In this document: positions 8,817-18,600 of the stretch, in pieces
Layout: each line of letters opens with the position of its first letter
Numbering within the stretch: position 1 is the first letter of the stretch
NCBI RefSeq assembly: GCF_024129435.1
Contig: NZ_JAMXXN010000004.1
Span: forward strand, 1-64,000
Origin: Acinetobacter lwoffii
Lineage (GTDB): Bacteria > Pseudomonadota > Gammaproteobacteria > Pseudomonadales > Moraxellaceae
Reading direction: 5' to 3'
Length of the DNA: 64,000 nucleotides
The notes under the pieces: generated by a model
Told to the model about the DNA's origin: nothing
Database searches by the model: none
Seen by the model: only the letters and a program-made list of their open reading frames with translations
Translations under genes and position numbers: made by a program

Positions 8817-10010
8817 TCAAGTCTTAATTTCTATAAAGTTTACATTCGATTCAAATACTGCATTTAACTGCTGTAGCAAGTCCTCCCGATCTTGTAAGGC
8901 AGCTTTAATTCTTAAATAACTCATACGAATATCATCCGGATACAAGTCAAGTAGTTGCTGGGCTTGATCTGTATAGCCTGTGGCTTGCAACACATGCCAT
9001 TTCGCAAAGCTTAAAACCGGTAATGCCGGATACTTGGTTTCCCAGTGCGAAATCTGTTGTGCAATCGCATCATAATCCGGGTTTTGACGCAATAACTGTT
9101 GTTGGAACCACAAATAAAATACATCCTGATTAAATTGCTGTTCCATTAAATGAATCGCAAGCACTTCATGCTCGGCACTCATTTCTGGCATTCTAAATAA
9201 TAATTTCAACCATAATAATTTGACCGAATAGTCACGATCAAATATTTGCGGTTTTAAATCTAAATAACGTTGCTGTAAATAAAATAAATCGTCCTGTGTG
9301 GCTTGGTCATAGGCTAATAATAATTGTTCAAGCCATGTTTTTTTTACTTCTTGGTCTAAATGCCCATATTGGGTCGAACGTAAATATAACCAAGGAAACT
9401 GCATGGCAAATACCCCCCATAAGGCGACAAGGCGCTGCTCATAGGCTGTTTTAACCTGTATTAACCAAGGTGATAATTCATGCTGATTTAAAAACTCTAA
9501 ATGGGTAAGTGCTTGTTCACCTTGCTGTTGTGATAAATAAATTTCAATCCGCTGTAATTCTGCCAATTCAAATGCCATGGGATTGGACTGATTTAAAGCA
9601 GTTAATGCATGGGTATATTGCTGTTGCCCCCAAGATAAACGTGCATCAATAATATGTTTAAGTAAACCCGACTTAGTAAAAGACTGCTGAATAAAATCCC
9701 GCTGATCCTGCGCAGCGTTTAATAACCAGATCACGGCCAATTGTTCATAAGGGTGCAAGCGGGAAAAACTAAAGACTGTTTCAGTTTTACGCTTTTCACG
9801 ACTGCGATACTGCTTGATAGCATACCAGATGCAATGCATCAGAAAACTTACACTGACCAAGGATGCGGCCAAAAACCAGAGGGTGGTTTGTAACTGCCAC
9901 TCGCGCCAATACAGATAGACATAGCCAGCCCCATGTCCATAACTCAAGATACTCAGCCCCGCAATGCCAAGTAAGCAGACAAATAAATAGGCCAGCAGAA
10001 TCTGTTTCAT
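8817..10010 (-). CDS. hemY: HemY-like heme-biosynthesis-associated membrane protein
   Basis: A 397-residue inner-membrane protein with two N-terminal hydrophobic segments (about 4-24 and 42-64) followed by a long helical TPR-like region. This is the architecture of gammaproteobacterial HemY, which is encoded with hemX and hemD and whose role is not settled; it is unrelated to protoporphyrinogen oxidase HemY of Bacillus. The ATG at 10010 lies 7 bp after the hemX stop. An upstream TTG at 10016 is less likely. Confidence 0.85.
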   Translation of the reverse strand: MKQILLAYLFVCLLGIAGLSILSYGHGAGYVYLYWREWQLQTTLWFLAASLVSVSFLMHCIWYAIKQYRSREKRKTETVFSFSRLHPYEQLAVIWLLNAAQDQRDFIQQSFTKSGLLKHIIDARLSWGQQQYTHALTALNQSNPMAFELAELQRIEIYLSQQQGEQALTHLEFLNQHELSPWLIQVKTAYEQRLVALWGVFAMQFPWLYLRSTQYGHLDQEVKKTWLEQLLLAYDQATQDDLFYLQQRYLDLKPQIFDRDYSVKLLWLKLLFRMPEMSAEHEVLAIHLMEQQFNQDVFYLWFQQQLLRQNPDYDAIAQQISHWETKYPALPVLSFAKWHVLQATGYTDQAQQLLDLYPDDIRMSYLRIKAALQDREDLLQQLNAVFESNVNFIEIKT

Positions 10011-10016
10011 AAGCAA

Positions 10017-10856
10017 TTAGCCCACTAGGGTGCGTGTGTTTAATAATGGAATCGGAGTAATCGGGGTAGCCTTGATTTGATTCAATTGCTGAATCCATTT
10101 TTGGCTCTGCGCATCCGGCAATTGTCCCAAAACTTCAATCACGGCATTCAGTGCTTGCTGAAAAGCGACAGATTGGTCTTTTTGCAAGGTATTTTGTGCG
10201 ATGAGCAAGCGCAACTGGGCCTCTTTCAGTACCAGATGCCGTTGCATCAAGACTGTGCTTGGCTGATCTGCGGATTCAACCTGAATCCAGCGCTGCCAGA
10301 AAGAGCGTTGAGTTTCTGGACGCTGACGATGTGGTGTCTGAATTTCTTTTTCAATTTCAGCATCCATCTGCACCAAGAGTTCTTTTACTTTATTTTGCTG
10401 CACTAATCGGCTGTTCACGAATTTTTTCAGCATGTCCTGATCTTTTGCAATCACTTGCTGCAAACTGCTGACCAAGGCAGGCGCTAAAATATAATCATCC
10501 AGCTCATTAGATAACTGATTTAATTTCTCAATCGCAGTGGCGTATTGTTGCTGTTGTAGTGCAAATTCGATCAGATCCAGATGTTGCTGCACCAAGACAA
10601 TATCATTTTGCGTTGCATCAGTTGCCGCTTCATTTACTGACGCTTTCGCTGAAGTAGCTCCAGCACTTTCCTGCTGAGCAGAAATCTGGCGTTTTAAAGC
10701 CACAAACTGATCATTGAGATTGGCATTTTGCTGCTGTAACTGATTAATGCTTTGATTAAATTCAGTCTGTGCTGTATTCAGAACATGAAGGTCGTAGCTG
10801 AGCTTGACCAGCCATGACAAACTTAAGATGAACAATACAATGAATAGTTTCTTCAT
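10017..10856 (-). CDS. hemX: HemX-like protein
   Basis: A 279-residue protein with one N-terminal membrane helix (about 3-20) and a long Gln-rich coiled-coil segment (about 30-60), then a helical periplasmic domain. This matches the HemX family often annotated as a uroporphyrinogen-III methyltransferase. It lacks the SAM-binding domain of true CysG/CobA methyltransferases, so that enzymatic name should not be taken literally. Its start overlaps the hemD stop by 4 bp (ATGA), indicating coupling. Confidence 0.87.
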   Translation of the reverse strand: MKKLFIVLFILSLSWLVKLSYDLHVLNTAQTEFNQSINQLQQQNANLNDQFVALKRQISAQQESAGATSAKASVNEAATDATQNDIVLVQQHLDLIEFALQQQQYATAIEKLNQLSNELDDYILAPALVSSLQQVIAKDQDMLKKFVNSRLVQQNKVKELLVQMDAEIEKEIQTPHRQRPETQRSFWQRWIQVESADQPSTVLMQRHLVLKEAQLRLLIAQNTLQKDQSVAFQQALNAVIEVLGQLPDAQSQKWIQQLNQIKATPITPIPLLNTRTLVG

Positions 10857-11632
10857 GCGTTCCCTAATATCAGCCCCATTTTCTGCAAGATCGTATTTGC
10901 GTCTAAATCATCGATTTTTACGAATTGAAAACTTGCCTGATGCTGCTGTTGATATTCCCCAAGAATATTGGCCAAACGTGGCCCCAAAACCAAATAACAG
11001 GCTTGCTGTATAAACTCCGCATTCCTCTGCAAGAGTATCAGCCAGTTTAACCAACTTGCCTCACTGGTGATTAGCACTGCAAAACGCTGCTGTGTCTTAA
11101 GCAGCGCCAAATTCTCTGCCAAAATCGTTGCCGTCGTTTTAGGACATTGCCGCCGGTACAAAATAAAGTTTAAAACTTTAATATTGCTGGCACGTAAATG
11201 ATCCATCATAAATTGACGACCACCTTCTCCGCGCCAGAAAGCCACACCTGAACCAGAAGCCAGTTGCTTCAACACAGGCAATTGCAGCATGCCTTCCGAA
11301 GTTTCGACCTCAGGCACATGACTATGAATGCCATAGCTCGCCAGTGCCTGTTCAGTGGCTTTTCCCACTGACACCCAATGCACCTGCGCCAAGGCCGAGA
11401 GCTTAATACCCGCCTGTTGTAAATATTGCATGCCAATCTGAGCGGCCGTCGGACTGACCACCACAATAATCTGTGCCTGCTCCAGCTGCTGATACAAAAT
11501 CGACAGCTCATCGGAATAAGGCATGGCATGCAGTTCGAGCAAGGGCAATTCCAGAACAGACACCTGTGCTGCCTGTAACTGTTGAGTCAAGCCTGCAGCA
11601 CGATCACTGGGGCGAGTATTAATCAATAACAT
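10853..11632 (-). CDS. hemD: Uroporphyrinogen-III synthase
   Basis: Closes and inverts ring D of hydroxymethylbilane to make uroporphyrinogen III, the branch point to heme, siroheme and cobalamin. The 259-residue protein starts [15 protein letters not shown], the N-terminal strand typical of HemD, and has the loosely conserved bilobed pattern with VVVSPTAAQ near 58 and a C-terminal ITSEASW segment. HemD diverges strongly in sequence, so placement between hemC and hemX is a major part of the call. The start overlaps the hemC stop (TGATG). Confidence 0.92.
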   Translation of the reverse strand: MLLINTRPSDRAAGLTQQLQAAQVSVLELPLLELHAMPYSDELSILYQQLEQAQIIVVVSPTAAQIGMQYLQQAGIKLSALAQVHWVSVGKATEQALASYGIHSHVPEVETSEGMLQLPVLKQLASGSGVAFWRGEGGRQFMMDHLRASNIKVLNFILYRRQCPKTTATILAENLALLKTQQRFAVLITSEASWLNWLILLQRNAEFIQQACYLVLGPRLANILGEYQQQHQASFQFVKIDDLDANTILQKMGLILGNA

Positions 11633-12555
11633 CAGTGTGAATAGAGTGCTTTCAGCAACTCGCCAGCACCTTGATCAAGCAGGTCTTTTGCCAGCTCTAC
11701 ACCCAATTGCTCCGCAGCTGCCATTTTGCCAGTATGCTGTGCCCGGAGCAAAACTGTTCCATCGACACTGCCCACACGACCTTCGATTGAAATCACACCC
11801 TCTTTGAGCGTGGCATAACCAGCAATCGGCACCTGACATCCGCCTTCTAGATAGGCATTAAAGGCACGTTCGGCACGTACACACGCATCTGTATCCGCAT
11901 GCAGGAGTGGCTGAATCAAGTCCAGCACCGTCTGATCATGAGTACGGCATTCCAGTCCCAATGCCCCTTGACCCACGGCCGGCAGACTGACTTCAGGCGT
12001 CAGAGTATGACGAATACGTTCTGCCAGACCCAAGCGTTTTAAACCGGCACTGGCCAGAATAATCGCATCATACTGGCCTGCATCCAGTTTAGATAAACGT
12101 GTGCCGACATTACCGCGTAAATCGATAATGTCCAGATCTGGACGCTGTTTTAAAATCTGGGTTTTACGGCGCAAGCTTGAGGTTCCGACTTTGGCGCCTT
12201 GTGGCAATTCTTCAAAACTAGTGTAGGTATTCGACACAAAGGCATCTAAGGGATCTTCACGTTCACAGATCACTGCCAGACTCAGACCTTCGGGCAAGGC
12301 CATCGGGACATCTTTCATGGAATGCACAGCCAGATCTGCACGACCATCCAGTAAAGCGGCTTCTAATTCTTTTACAAACAGTCCTTTTCCACCAATTTTA
12401 GCCAGTGGTGTATCTAGAATTTTATCGCCCTGTGTAACAAAAGTGACTAACTCGACCTGCAAACCAGCGTGCAAATCTTGTAGGCGCGCACGGATGTGTT
12501 CCGCTTGCCAAAGCGCAAGTGGACTTTGTCGAGTTGCAATTTTTAGGGTCTTCAT
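11632..12555 (-). CDS. hemC: Hydroxymethylbilane synthase (porphobilinogen deaminase)
   Basis: Polymerises four porphobilinogen units into hydroxymethylbilane. The 307-residue protein begins [17 protein letters not shown]. It contains [22 protein letters not shown], a GTSSLRR substrate-binding segment and [12 protein letters not shown], whose Cys carries the dipyrromethane cofactor. A longer in-frame start at 12618 adds 21 residues not seen in the family, so the ATG at 12555 is chosen. It heads the hemC-hemD-hemX-hemY operon and lies just downstream of algR, an arrangement shared with Pseudomonas. Confidence 0.97.
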   Translation of the reverse strand: MKTLKIATRQSPLALWQAEHIRARLQDLHAGLQVELVTFVTQGDKILDTPLAKIGGKGLFVKELEAALLDGRADLAVHSMKDVPMALPEGLSLAVICEREDPLDAFVSNTYTSFEELPQGAKVGTSSLRRKTQILKQRPDLDIIDLRGNVGTRLSKLDAGQYDAIILASAGLKRLGLAERIRHTLTPEVSLPAVGQGALGLECRTHDQTVLDLIQPLLHADTDACVRAERAFNAYLEGGCQVPIAGYATLKEGVISIEGRVGSVDGTVLLRAQHTGKMAAAEQLGVELAKDLLDQGAGELLKALYSH

Positions 12556-12663
12556 AAATTTCAATAACAGTAAATGAGAACAATAGTCTAAACTTAACCT
12601 GCTCACTTGAAAATGCAAGTGAATTTATACAAGTTTCAACTGAATGCTCTCATTCATCCCCCG

Positions 12664-13404
12664 CTAAAGCTTTTGAATCCGATCTCGTAAAAACGGTAAA
12701 TGTCGCCGACTAACCGCCAAACGATCGTCCAGCTCACGACAACGTACCTGATACTGACCTGAACTTACCACTTCCAGACCATCCAGATAATGCACCGAGA
12801 TCAAGGCATTACGATGAATCCGGATAAACTGGTTCCCAAACTCCTGCTCTAACTCCTTTAAGGTTTCATCAATCAATACACTGCCGTTTTTATGACGCAC
12901 AGTGACATATTTCTGATCCGCCAGAAAATAATAGATATTTTCAACTGGCACCAATTCGACACCACGATAGGTCTTTGCCGCAATCTGCTGGCGGCTGATA
13001 TTGATTTCGTCCATATTTTCTTTTTGTTTTAGTTGGCTCATTTGAGCTTGGGTAAGTTTAGTTAAGTGCTCTAAAACCTGTGCCAATTCCTGTTGCATCA
13101 CCGGTTTAAGCAAGTAGCCTTCGGCATTTGATTTAAATGCATCCAGCGCATGTTGGTCATAGGCCGTACAAAAGACAATGGCCGGCATTGGATCCAGTTG
13201 ACGCAAATGTTGCGCACAAGCCAGTCCGTTCATTTCAGGCATTTGAATATCTAATAGGATGACATCGGGTTCGTATTGGTGAGCCAGATCAATCGCTTGA
13301 CGGCCATGGCTTGCTGTCGCCACCACATCATGCCCCAGTTGAGAGACCAAACGTGATAAACGCTCGACGGCCAAAGGCTCATCATCACAAATCAGGATGT
13401 CCAT
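12664..13404 (-). CDS. algR: LytTR-family response regulator (AlgR-like)
   Basis: A 246-residue response regulator. The N-terminal receiver domain has the acidic pair DD near residue 7, the phosphorylatable Asp in VILLDIQMPEMNG near 54 and the conserved Lys in LLKPV near 103. The C-terminal half (about 140-246) is a LytTR DNA-binding domain with YVTVRHKNG and FIRIHRNALI. In Pseudomonas, AlgR controls alginate, twitching and virulence; the regulon in this organism is not known. A strong ribosome site (GGAGGAG) precedes the ATG. It follows the sensor kinase by 69 bp on the same strand. Confidence 0.9.
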   Translation of the reverse strand: MDILICDDEPLAVERLSRLVSQLGHDVVATASHGRQAIDLAHQYEPDVILLDIQMPEMNGLACAQHLRQLDPMPAIVFCTAYDQHALDAFKSNAEGYLLKPVMQQELAQVLEHLTKLTQAQMSQLKQKENMDEINISRQQIAAKTYRGVELVPVENIYYFLADQKYVTVRHKNGSVLIDETLKELEQEFGNQFIRIHRNALISVHYLDGLEVVSSGQYQVRCRELDDRLAVSRRHLPFLRDRIQKL

Positions 13405-13473
13405 TTCTCCTCCTTACCCAGTTAACATCATCAGATGAATGATAAAGCTAACTGCGATTTCTTTGATTTATTT

Positions 13474-14628
13474 TTATTTATATTGATATCGCACTACCGT
13501 CGTAAACATCCCTTCGCCGGCAAAGGTTTGAAAAGTCACACTGGGTCCATAATAAGCTTGCAGACGCTGTCTGACATTTTCTATTGCAATACCATGTCCC
13601 TTTTTTAAAGTTTTATTATCCTGTGCATAAGGGTTGGTTATGATGATATTAATTTGATTTTGCAATATTTCAACCAATATGCTTATGGTACTCTTTGTAA
13701 GAATTTTTTCAACTCCATGGAAAATACTATTTTCTAGCAAGGGTTGTAAAGTTAATAATGGAATTTGAACTTGTGAGTATAAGTCTTTGTTTTCTAACTT
13801 CCATTCGACCTGCAAACGCTCACCTAGACGGATCTGCTCAATCTCCAGATAGCGCTGGCACAGATCAATTTCCTCCTGCAGGCTGACCAGTTTTAATTCC
13901 TGAAAACTGGCACGAAATAACCGTGACAAATTCAGCAGCATGTGCTCGGCTTTATCCGGATTGATACTGATCAGGCTGATCACACTGTTCATGCTGTTAA
14001 ACAAAAAATGCGGCTGAATCCGTGCCTGCATGGCCTGAATCCTAGCATTCAACTCACTATGCTGCTGCTGCTCCCATTGCTCACGCAAATAAAGATAGCG
14101 AAAACAGAAAGTTCCCAGCAAAATTCCCAGACTTAAATGGAGTCCGACCCGATCCAGCGCAATCGCCAGGTTTAAATCCTGAAAATTAAAATTCTGTCCA
14201 AAATATATCAAGATATTCAGGTTCACCGTAGTGAGCAGTACAATTGCCTGTAACAGCAGAAATCCAGAAATCAAAGCCAGTTTGATTCCCATACGTTGAA
14301 AGGCTTGATGGAACAGCTCGACCAGTGCTGCAAAACATAACAGTACCCAGTTGATATACAGGATATATTGCAGCAGGTGCATTCCATTCAAAGCCTGCCA
14401 GGATTGCGCTTCTGCAAGCGCCAGAATCATGGCCAGAATATTGCCGCCAGCAAACAGTTCCAGCAAATAGCGTAGATTGCCGATCTGGCTAAAAAAATAG
14501 GAATTTTGCGTCTGTTCGTTTATCAATGTAAAAGATTGAGCAGATGTGACTTCGGCAATGGGCTTTGAATTTGTTATACTCTTTTTCGTTCTACTGCTTT
14601 TAATCTGATTGAGCCGACATGACCACAT
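13474..14628 (-). CDS. algZ: Sensor histidine kinase of the LytS/AlgZ (FimS) type
   Basis: A membrane sensor kinase predicted to act with the adjacent LytTR regulator. Several hydrophobic helices lie between residues 50 and 175. The His_kinase domain with [15 protein letters not shown] (about 205-220) contains the phospho-acceptor His, and the ATPase domain has [10 protein letters not shown] and [13 protein letters not shown]. The start is uncertain. The only early ATG (14628) makes the coding region overlap the first codons of argH and cover the argH promoter, and no ribosome site precedes it. The first 40 residues look unconserved, so the real start may lie further in. Confidence 0.85.
   Translation of the reverse strand: MWSCRLNQIKSSRTKKSITNSKPIAEVTSAQSFTLINEQTQNSYFFSQIGNLRYLLELFAGGNILAMILALAEAQSWQALNGMHLLQYILYINWVLLCFAALVELFHQAFQRMGIKLALISGFLLLQAIVLLTTVNLNILIYFGQNFNFQDLNLAIALDRVGLHLSLGILLGTFCFRYLYLREQWEQQQHSELNARIQAMQARIQPHFLFNSMNSVISLISINPDKAEHMLLNLSRLFRASFQELKLVSLQEEIDLCQRYLEIEQIRLGERLQVEWKLENKDLYSQVQIPLLTLQPLLENSIFHGVEKILTKSTISILVEILQNQINIIITNPYAQDNKTLKKGHGIAIENVRQRLQAYYGPSVTFQTFAGEGMFTTVVRYQYK
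14551..14580 (+). promoter_or_regulatory. Predicted argH promoter
   Basis: An extended -10 element TGTTATACT ends at 14580, with a weak TTCGGC -35 at 14551, about 38 bp before the argH ATG. The site lies inside the annotated N-terminus of the divergent kinase. Confidence 0.5.
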
Positions 14629-16049
14629 CTTCTAATTCCTCTAATCCATCACACGCCCAGACTTCGGGTATGTGGGGCGGTCGTTTCTCTGAAGCGACTG
14701 ATGCTTTTGTTGCTGAATTTACAGCATCTGTTCAATTTGACCAACGTTTTTATAAACAAGATATTGCAGGCTCGATTGCCCATGCAACCATGCTGGCAAA
14801 AGTGGGCGTACTGACCACGCAAGAACGCGATGACATTATTGAAGGTCTGACAGCGATTCAAGCCGATATTGAAGCAGGCAACTTTGAATGGCGCATTGAT
14901 TTAGAAGATGTCCACATGAACATTGAGTCACGCCTGACTCAACGTATCGGCATTACTGGCAAGAAACTGCATACCGGTCGTAGCCGTAATGACCAGGTGG
15001 CTACAGATATCCGTCTTTATGTACGCGATGAAATCGATAGCATCCTGGAATTACTGAAAAAATTACAAAAAGGTATTTTAAGCTTAGCGGCTAAAAACAC
15101 CGACACCATCATGCCAGGCTTCACCCACTTGCAAACCGCTCAGCCAGTGACTTTTGGTCATCATCTAATGGCTTGGTTTGAAATGCTGGTACGCGATTCA
15201 GAACGTCTGATTGATTGCCGTAAGCGTGTTAACCGTATGCCGCTTGGTTCTGCTGCACTTGCAGGTACTACTTATCCAATCGACCGTGCTTATACTGCTG
15301 AACTGCTAGGTTTTGAAGCTGTTGCTGAAAACTCGCTGGATGCAGTATCGGATCGTGACTTTGCGATTGAATTTAATGCCGCTGCATCTTTAATTATGAT
15401 GCATTTATCACGTATGTCTGAAGAACTGATTCTATGGACATCTGCACAGTTCAAATTCGTGAATATTCCAGATCGCTTCTGTACTGGCTCTTCAATCATG
15501 CCGCAGAAGAAAAATCCGGATGTGCCTGAACTGGTACGTGGTAAAACCGGCCGTGTCTATGGCGATTTGATGAGCCTGCTGACTTTAATGAAAGGCCAGC
15601 CTCTAGCCTATAACAAAGACAATCAGGAAGATAAAGAGCCATTGTTCGATGCGATCGATACAGTTCGTGGTTCACTCATGGCATTTGCTGACATGATTCC
15701 TGCACTGGTTCCAAACATTGCTGAAATGCGCGAAGCAGCGCTGCGTGGTTTCTCAACTGCGACTGACCTAGCTGATTACCTGGTGAAAAACGGCGTTGCA
15801 TTCCGTGATGCGCACGAGATTGTAGGTAAAGCGGTTGCACTCGGTGTACAAGAATCTAAAGACCTGTCTGAATTGACACTCGAACAACTGCAACAGTTCT
15901 CTGACCTGATTCAAGCAGACGTATTTGAAAAAGCCCTAACTCTTGAAGCTTCGGTGAATGCCCGTAATCACATTGGTGGCACCGCGCCTGCTCAAGTGAA
16001 AGCAGCCATTGAGCGTGCACATGCGCGTTTGGAACAACTTTACGCATAA
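14619..16049 (+). CDS. argH: Argininosuccinate lyase
   Basis: Cleaves argininosuccinate to arginine and fumarate, the last step of arginine synthesis. The 476-residue protein has the fumarase/aspartase-superfamily fold. Visible motifs are [13 protein letters not shown] near 113, TVTFGHH-type and [11 protein letters not shown] segments near 175, and the superfamily signature [15 protein letters not shown] near 287 with the catalytic Ser loop. Its length is slightly above the usual 455-460 because of a short Ser/Asn-rich N-terminus. It is divergent from the algZ-like kinase and followed 15 bp later by yggX, with which it is probably co-transcribed. Confidence 0.97.
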   Translation: MTTSSNSSNPSHAQTSGMWGGRFSEATDAFVAEFTASVQFDQRFYKQDIAGSIAHATMLAKVGVLTTQERDDIIEGLTAIQADIEAGNFEWRIDLEDVHMNIESRLTQRIGITGKKLHTGRSRNDQVATDIRLYVRDEIDSILELLKKLQKGILSLAAKNTDTIMPGFTHLQTAQPVTFGHHLMAWFEMLVRDSERLIDCRKRVNRMPLGSAALAGTTYPIDRAYTAELLGFEAVAENSLDAVSDRDFAIEFNAAASLIMMHLSRMSEELILWTSAQFKFVNIPDRFCTGSSIMPQKKNPDVPELVRGKTGRVYGDLMSLLTLMKGQPLAYNKDNQEDKEPLFDAIDTVRGSLMAFADMIPALVPNIAEMREAALRGFSTATDLADYLVKNGVAFRDAHEIVGKAVALGVQESKDLSELTLEQLQQFSDLIQADVFEKALTLEASVNARNHIGGTAPAQVKAAIERAHARLEQLYA

Positions 16050-16064
16050 TTTTGGAGTATGGAT

Positions 16065-16334
16065 ATGTCTCGACAAGTTTTTTGCCGTAAGTATCAGGCG
16101 GACATGGAAGGTTTAGACTTTGCTCCATTCCCGGGGCCAAAGGGTCAGGAATTGTTTGATACCGTGTCTAAACAGGCTTGGCAAGAATGGCTAAAACACC
16201 AAACCACGCTAATTAATGAAAAGCGTTTGAACGTGTTTGAAGCTGATGCGAAAAAGTTTCTAGAAGAACAGCGTGAAAAGTTCTTTAACAATGATGCATC
16301 CCTAGAAAAAGCCGAAGGGCTAAAGCCTGAGTAA
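16065..16334 (+). CDS. yggX: Oxidative-damage protection / Fe(2+)-trafficking protein YggX
   Basis: A small cytoplasmic protein of 89 residues that protects iron-sulfur clusters and is linked to Fe(II) trafficking. The start [11 protein letters not shown] contains the conserved Cys near residue 7 important for function in Salmonella YggX, followed by PGPKGQEL and the [18 protein letters not shown] helix typical of the family. The ATG at 16065 is preferred over one at 16059 because the GGAG ribosome site lies 7 nt before it. It sits directly after argH. Confidence 0.94.
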   Translation: MSRQVFCRKYQADMEGLDFAPFPGPKGQELFDTVSKQAWQEWLKHQTTLINEKRLNVFEADAKKFLEEQREKFFNNDASLEKAEGLKPE

Positions 16335-16341
16335 AAAAGAA

Positions 16342-16431
16342 AGCACTGCTTTTCTTTTTTATGTAAGACAAGGACGAAGTCCGCGTAGGCTTTAATCTAA
16401 AAGAATCTCCATTATTGGGGATTCTTTTTTT
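16342..16431 (+). repeat. Module 1: shared 15-mer plus terminator
   Basis: After a T-rich hairpin that ends yggX comes GAAGTCCGCGTAGGC (16375-16389), then a terminator with stem AAGAATCTCC / GGGGATTCTT (16401-16426) and a T run. The same layout recurs at 16519-16600. Confidence 0.7.
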
Positions 16432-16479
16432 ATGTATTGCTCTAAACATTACTCAAGACCAGCGAAGCGGGTAGTTTTG

Positions 16480-16516
16480 AATGTGAAGAGCTCCCAATGC
16501 AGGAACTTTTCACATT
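16480..16516 (+). repeat. Long hairpin between the two modules
   Basis: Arms AATGTGAAGAGCTCC and GGAACTTTTCACATT pair over 15 positions with one mismatch and one G-U pair around a 7-nt loop. No T run follows, so it looks like RNA structure or a protein-binding palindrome and not a terminator. Confidence 0.65.
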
Positions 16517-16518
16517 AA

Positions 16519-16600
16519 AGCCCTGCCTTTCTTTTTTACACAAAAGAAGAATGAAGTCCGCGTAGGCATAAATCTATCCCCTATCTCAGGGGATTTTTTG
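16519..16600 (+). repeat. Module 2: shared 15-mer plus terminator
   Basis: The segment CTTTCTTTTTTACAC is followed by GAAGTCCGCGTAGGC (16553-16567) and a terminator with stem ATCCCC / GGGGAT (16576-16594) plus T run. The 15-mer is identical to module 1, the surroundings only partly so. Confidence 0.7.
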
Positions 16601-16954
16601 ACTAATTCTAGCAAATCTTACTAACTCACACTTAGAGCACAAAAACAGATTTTTACTTATTCTATTTCGTTTATCTAGTCAGCCACTATCCTGCTGAAAA
16701 ACATTCAGATTTGTATCAAAATAATAGATTGTAAAAGCAATATACAGAGTAATCACAAAACACAACATTCTGCTACAAGAAGCCACATGATTAAAAAAAA
16801 CTGTCTCTCTATAATGATCCCTAAGAAGATGAGATATCTTTGAATAACTATAATAATAAGCAACAAATACCCCGATTTCATCCCAGTTCTTCCCCCAAAG
16901 GCTGGGTATTTTTTTGCCTGCAATTTGCCGATTGGCTTGATAATTTAAGCGCAT

Positions 16955-16980
16955 AAAAAAAGCCCCCTTTCAAGGAGCTT
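16955..16980 (-). terminator. Terminator after pgsA
   Basis: On the minus strand AGCTCC, a short loop and GGGGCT are followed by seven T residues. Confidence 0.8.
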
Positions 16981-16995
16981 CTCTTTTCATTTCGA

Positions 16996-17583
16996 TTAAG
17001 GCTGTTTCAGATATGGCCAAGCCGCTTTCAGATAAATGAACATCGACCATAAGGTGAGTACCACTGCGGTGTATAGCAAGGCATACGCCAGCATTTCCAG
17101 CGGTGGCCAATTTAACAGAAATACGGTGATGGCGATCATCTGGAAAGCAGTTTTGTATTTCCCCACCGTTGAAACCGCAACATTGGTCCGTGCACCCAAC
17201 TCTGCCATCCACTCACGTAAGGCTGACACAGTAATTTCACGCGAAATAATCACAATCGCAGCAAAAGCCATCGACATGGAAGGCTGCCATTGCACCAGCA
17301 CAATCAGTGCAGCTGCGACCATCAATTTATCTGCAACTGGGTCGAGAAAACGTCCAAAAGCAGAAGTCTGGTTTAATGTACGTGCCAGATAGCCATCAAA
17401 CCAGTCCGTTACTGCAGCCACCACAAAAATCGTGGTCAAAATAATATGCCGCGTCATGTCGGGGTTATGGGCATCAAAGCCCATTGCAGGTGGCCAGTAA
17501 GCCACCAATAAAAATACCGGAATAAGAGCGATACGCGCCAAGGTCAAGATATTTGGAATATTCAGGATACGACCTGTAGTCAT
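16996..17583 (-). CDS. pgsA: CDP-diacylglycerol-glycerol-3-phosphate 3-phosphatidyltransferase
   Basis: Makes phosphatidylglycerol phosphate, the committed step to phosphatidylglycerol and cardiolipin, at the inner membrane. The protein (195 residues from ATG 17583) has about five membrane helices. It carries the full CDP-alcohol phosphotransferase motif: DG near residue 64, AR two residues later, then G and two Asp in GRFLDPVADK. An in-frame TTG at 17595 with a better placed GAGGGG ribosome site would add four residues, so the start is not settled. Confidence 0.95.
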   Translation of the reverse strand: MTTGRILNIPNILTLARIALIPVFLLVAYWPPAMGFDAHNPDMTRHIILTTIFVVAAVTDWFDGYLARTLNQTSAFGRFLDPVADKLMVAAALIVLVQWQPSMSMAFAAIVIISREITVSALREWMAELGARTNVAVSTVGKYKTAFQMIAITVFLLNWPPLEMLAYALLYTAVVLTLWSMFIYLKAAWPYLKQP

Positions 17584-17690
17584 AGACACCGCCAATTGTT
17601 CCCCTCATGTACGATGAAAATGCACACTTTTTTAGAGGTTTGATCCATCATTAATAGGCTTCACTTTATACGAATTGACTTGCAGTGTCA

Positions 17691-18485
17691 CTAGGCAAAC
17701 ACCGTCACTGTTTGTCTTGCCATCGCAATCAGGCGATTTTCGGCATCCCAGAGATAGGCATGCTCCGTCGCATAACCATCCGCAGCATAGTCGGTAAATA
17801 CTTTATATTTAAACCAATCATGCAATTGATGTTGAACCGGATGCACATAGGTCACTGTCCAGGTCAGACTACTCGCAGGCGCCATGTTTTTAAACATCGG
17901 CAACACCCCAGGTGGCCAGATATCAAAAATAGCCATCAGGTCTGCGACCAGAAATTCACGGTTGTGATGCTTTTCAGGATGAAACCGGCACCAGCCACCA
18001 AAGTCCGGACGAGGACTGGCACTACAAGGTAGATTGACATCCGCCCAGGCTACTTCGAAATGGTCATAACAGTCTGGCATACCATAGCCAACAGGAATCT
18101 GAAACAGCTGCTCTGGCGCAGCATAGTCGGGTGCCTGAACTTGTTGCTGTACCTGAATCTCTGAATCACGGGAAATACCAAAACTGGCAATCAGAATACT
18201 TTGCACCGCGTCGTCCTGCCATAAGCGCACTTCAATCGTGGTCACTGACTTGCCTTGCCGCAGGATTTCAGCCGTCAACCGTACTTTGGCTTGCTGAATC
18301 GGGCCGACAAAGGTCACACTGCAACTGAGTAAATGCTTGGCCGGATCATTGATGTGAGTGACGGCTTTCTGCATCATCATCGCGGCAGCCAGACCGCCAT
18401 ACAGGGTACGCCCCTGTAGCCATCCCTGTGGAAACTCTACCCATTCCTGTTCGGCAATTTGTGCATAAAGTGCATGCAAAGACAT
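17691..18485 (-). CDS. TesB-like acyl-CoA thioesterase family protein
   Basis: A 264-residue double-hotdog protein of the thioesterase superfamily related to TesB/TesA-like acyl-CoA hydrolases. The N-terminal half has GRTLYGGLAAAMMMQ near 25, and the C-terminal half has DLMAIFDIWPPGVLP near 177 followed by PASSLTWTVTYVHP, the segment that carries the catalytic Asp/Thr region in this group. A GAGGG ribosome site stands 7 nt before the ATG. It is probably transcribed alone between uvrC and pgsA. The acyl chain specificity is unknown. Confidence 0.85.
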   Translation of the reverse strand: MSLHALYAQIAEQEWVEFPQGWLQGRTLYGGLAAAMMMQKAVTHINDPAKHLLSCSVTFVGPIQQAKVRLTAEILRQGKSVTTIEVRLWQDDAVQSILIASFGISRDSEIQVQQQVQAPDYAAPEQLFQIPVGYGMPDCYDHFEVAWADVNLPCSASPRPDFGGWCRFHPEKHHNREFLVADLMAIFDIWPPGVLPMFKNMAPASSLTWTVTYVHPVQHQLHDWFKYKVFTDYAADGYATEHAYLWDAENRLIAMARQTVTVFA

Positions 18486-18600
18486 GTTGATCCCTCAGTA
18501 AGTCTTGATGCTCAGTATATTCGGCAAAATTCATCAGGTTGTGAATGTCACGTGACCCATGCGTCAATGCGCATTTTTGCCCTTGCATTCGAACCCCAAG

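Larger units (their letters stand above)
16335..16953. other. Non-coding block between yggX and pgsA
   Basis: About 620 bases without a convincing gene. The left half holds two related modules ending in intrinsic terminators (16342-16431 and 16519-16600) and a long hairpin between them (16480-16516). The right half is AT-rich. It contains a 91-codon minus-strand ORF (16679-16954) with no recognised family and no ribosome site, which I do not call a gene. Confidence 0.6.

Noticed and set aside
10017-10856. Annotation of HemX as an active uroporphyrinogen-III methyltransferase.
   Set aside because: No SAM-binding methyltransferase motifs are present; the protein is a membrane-anchored coiled-coil protein.
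16679-16954. A 91-codon minus-strand ORF with a segment (LWGKNWDEIGVF) faintly like an IS256-type transposase.
   Set aside because: The similarity covers about a dozen residues, no catalytic residues or inverted repeats are visible, there is no ribosome site, and the start touches the pgsA terminator.
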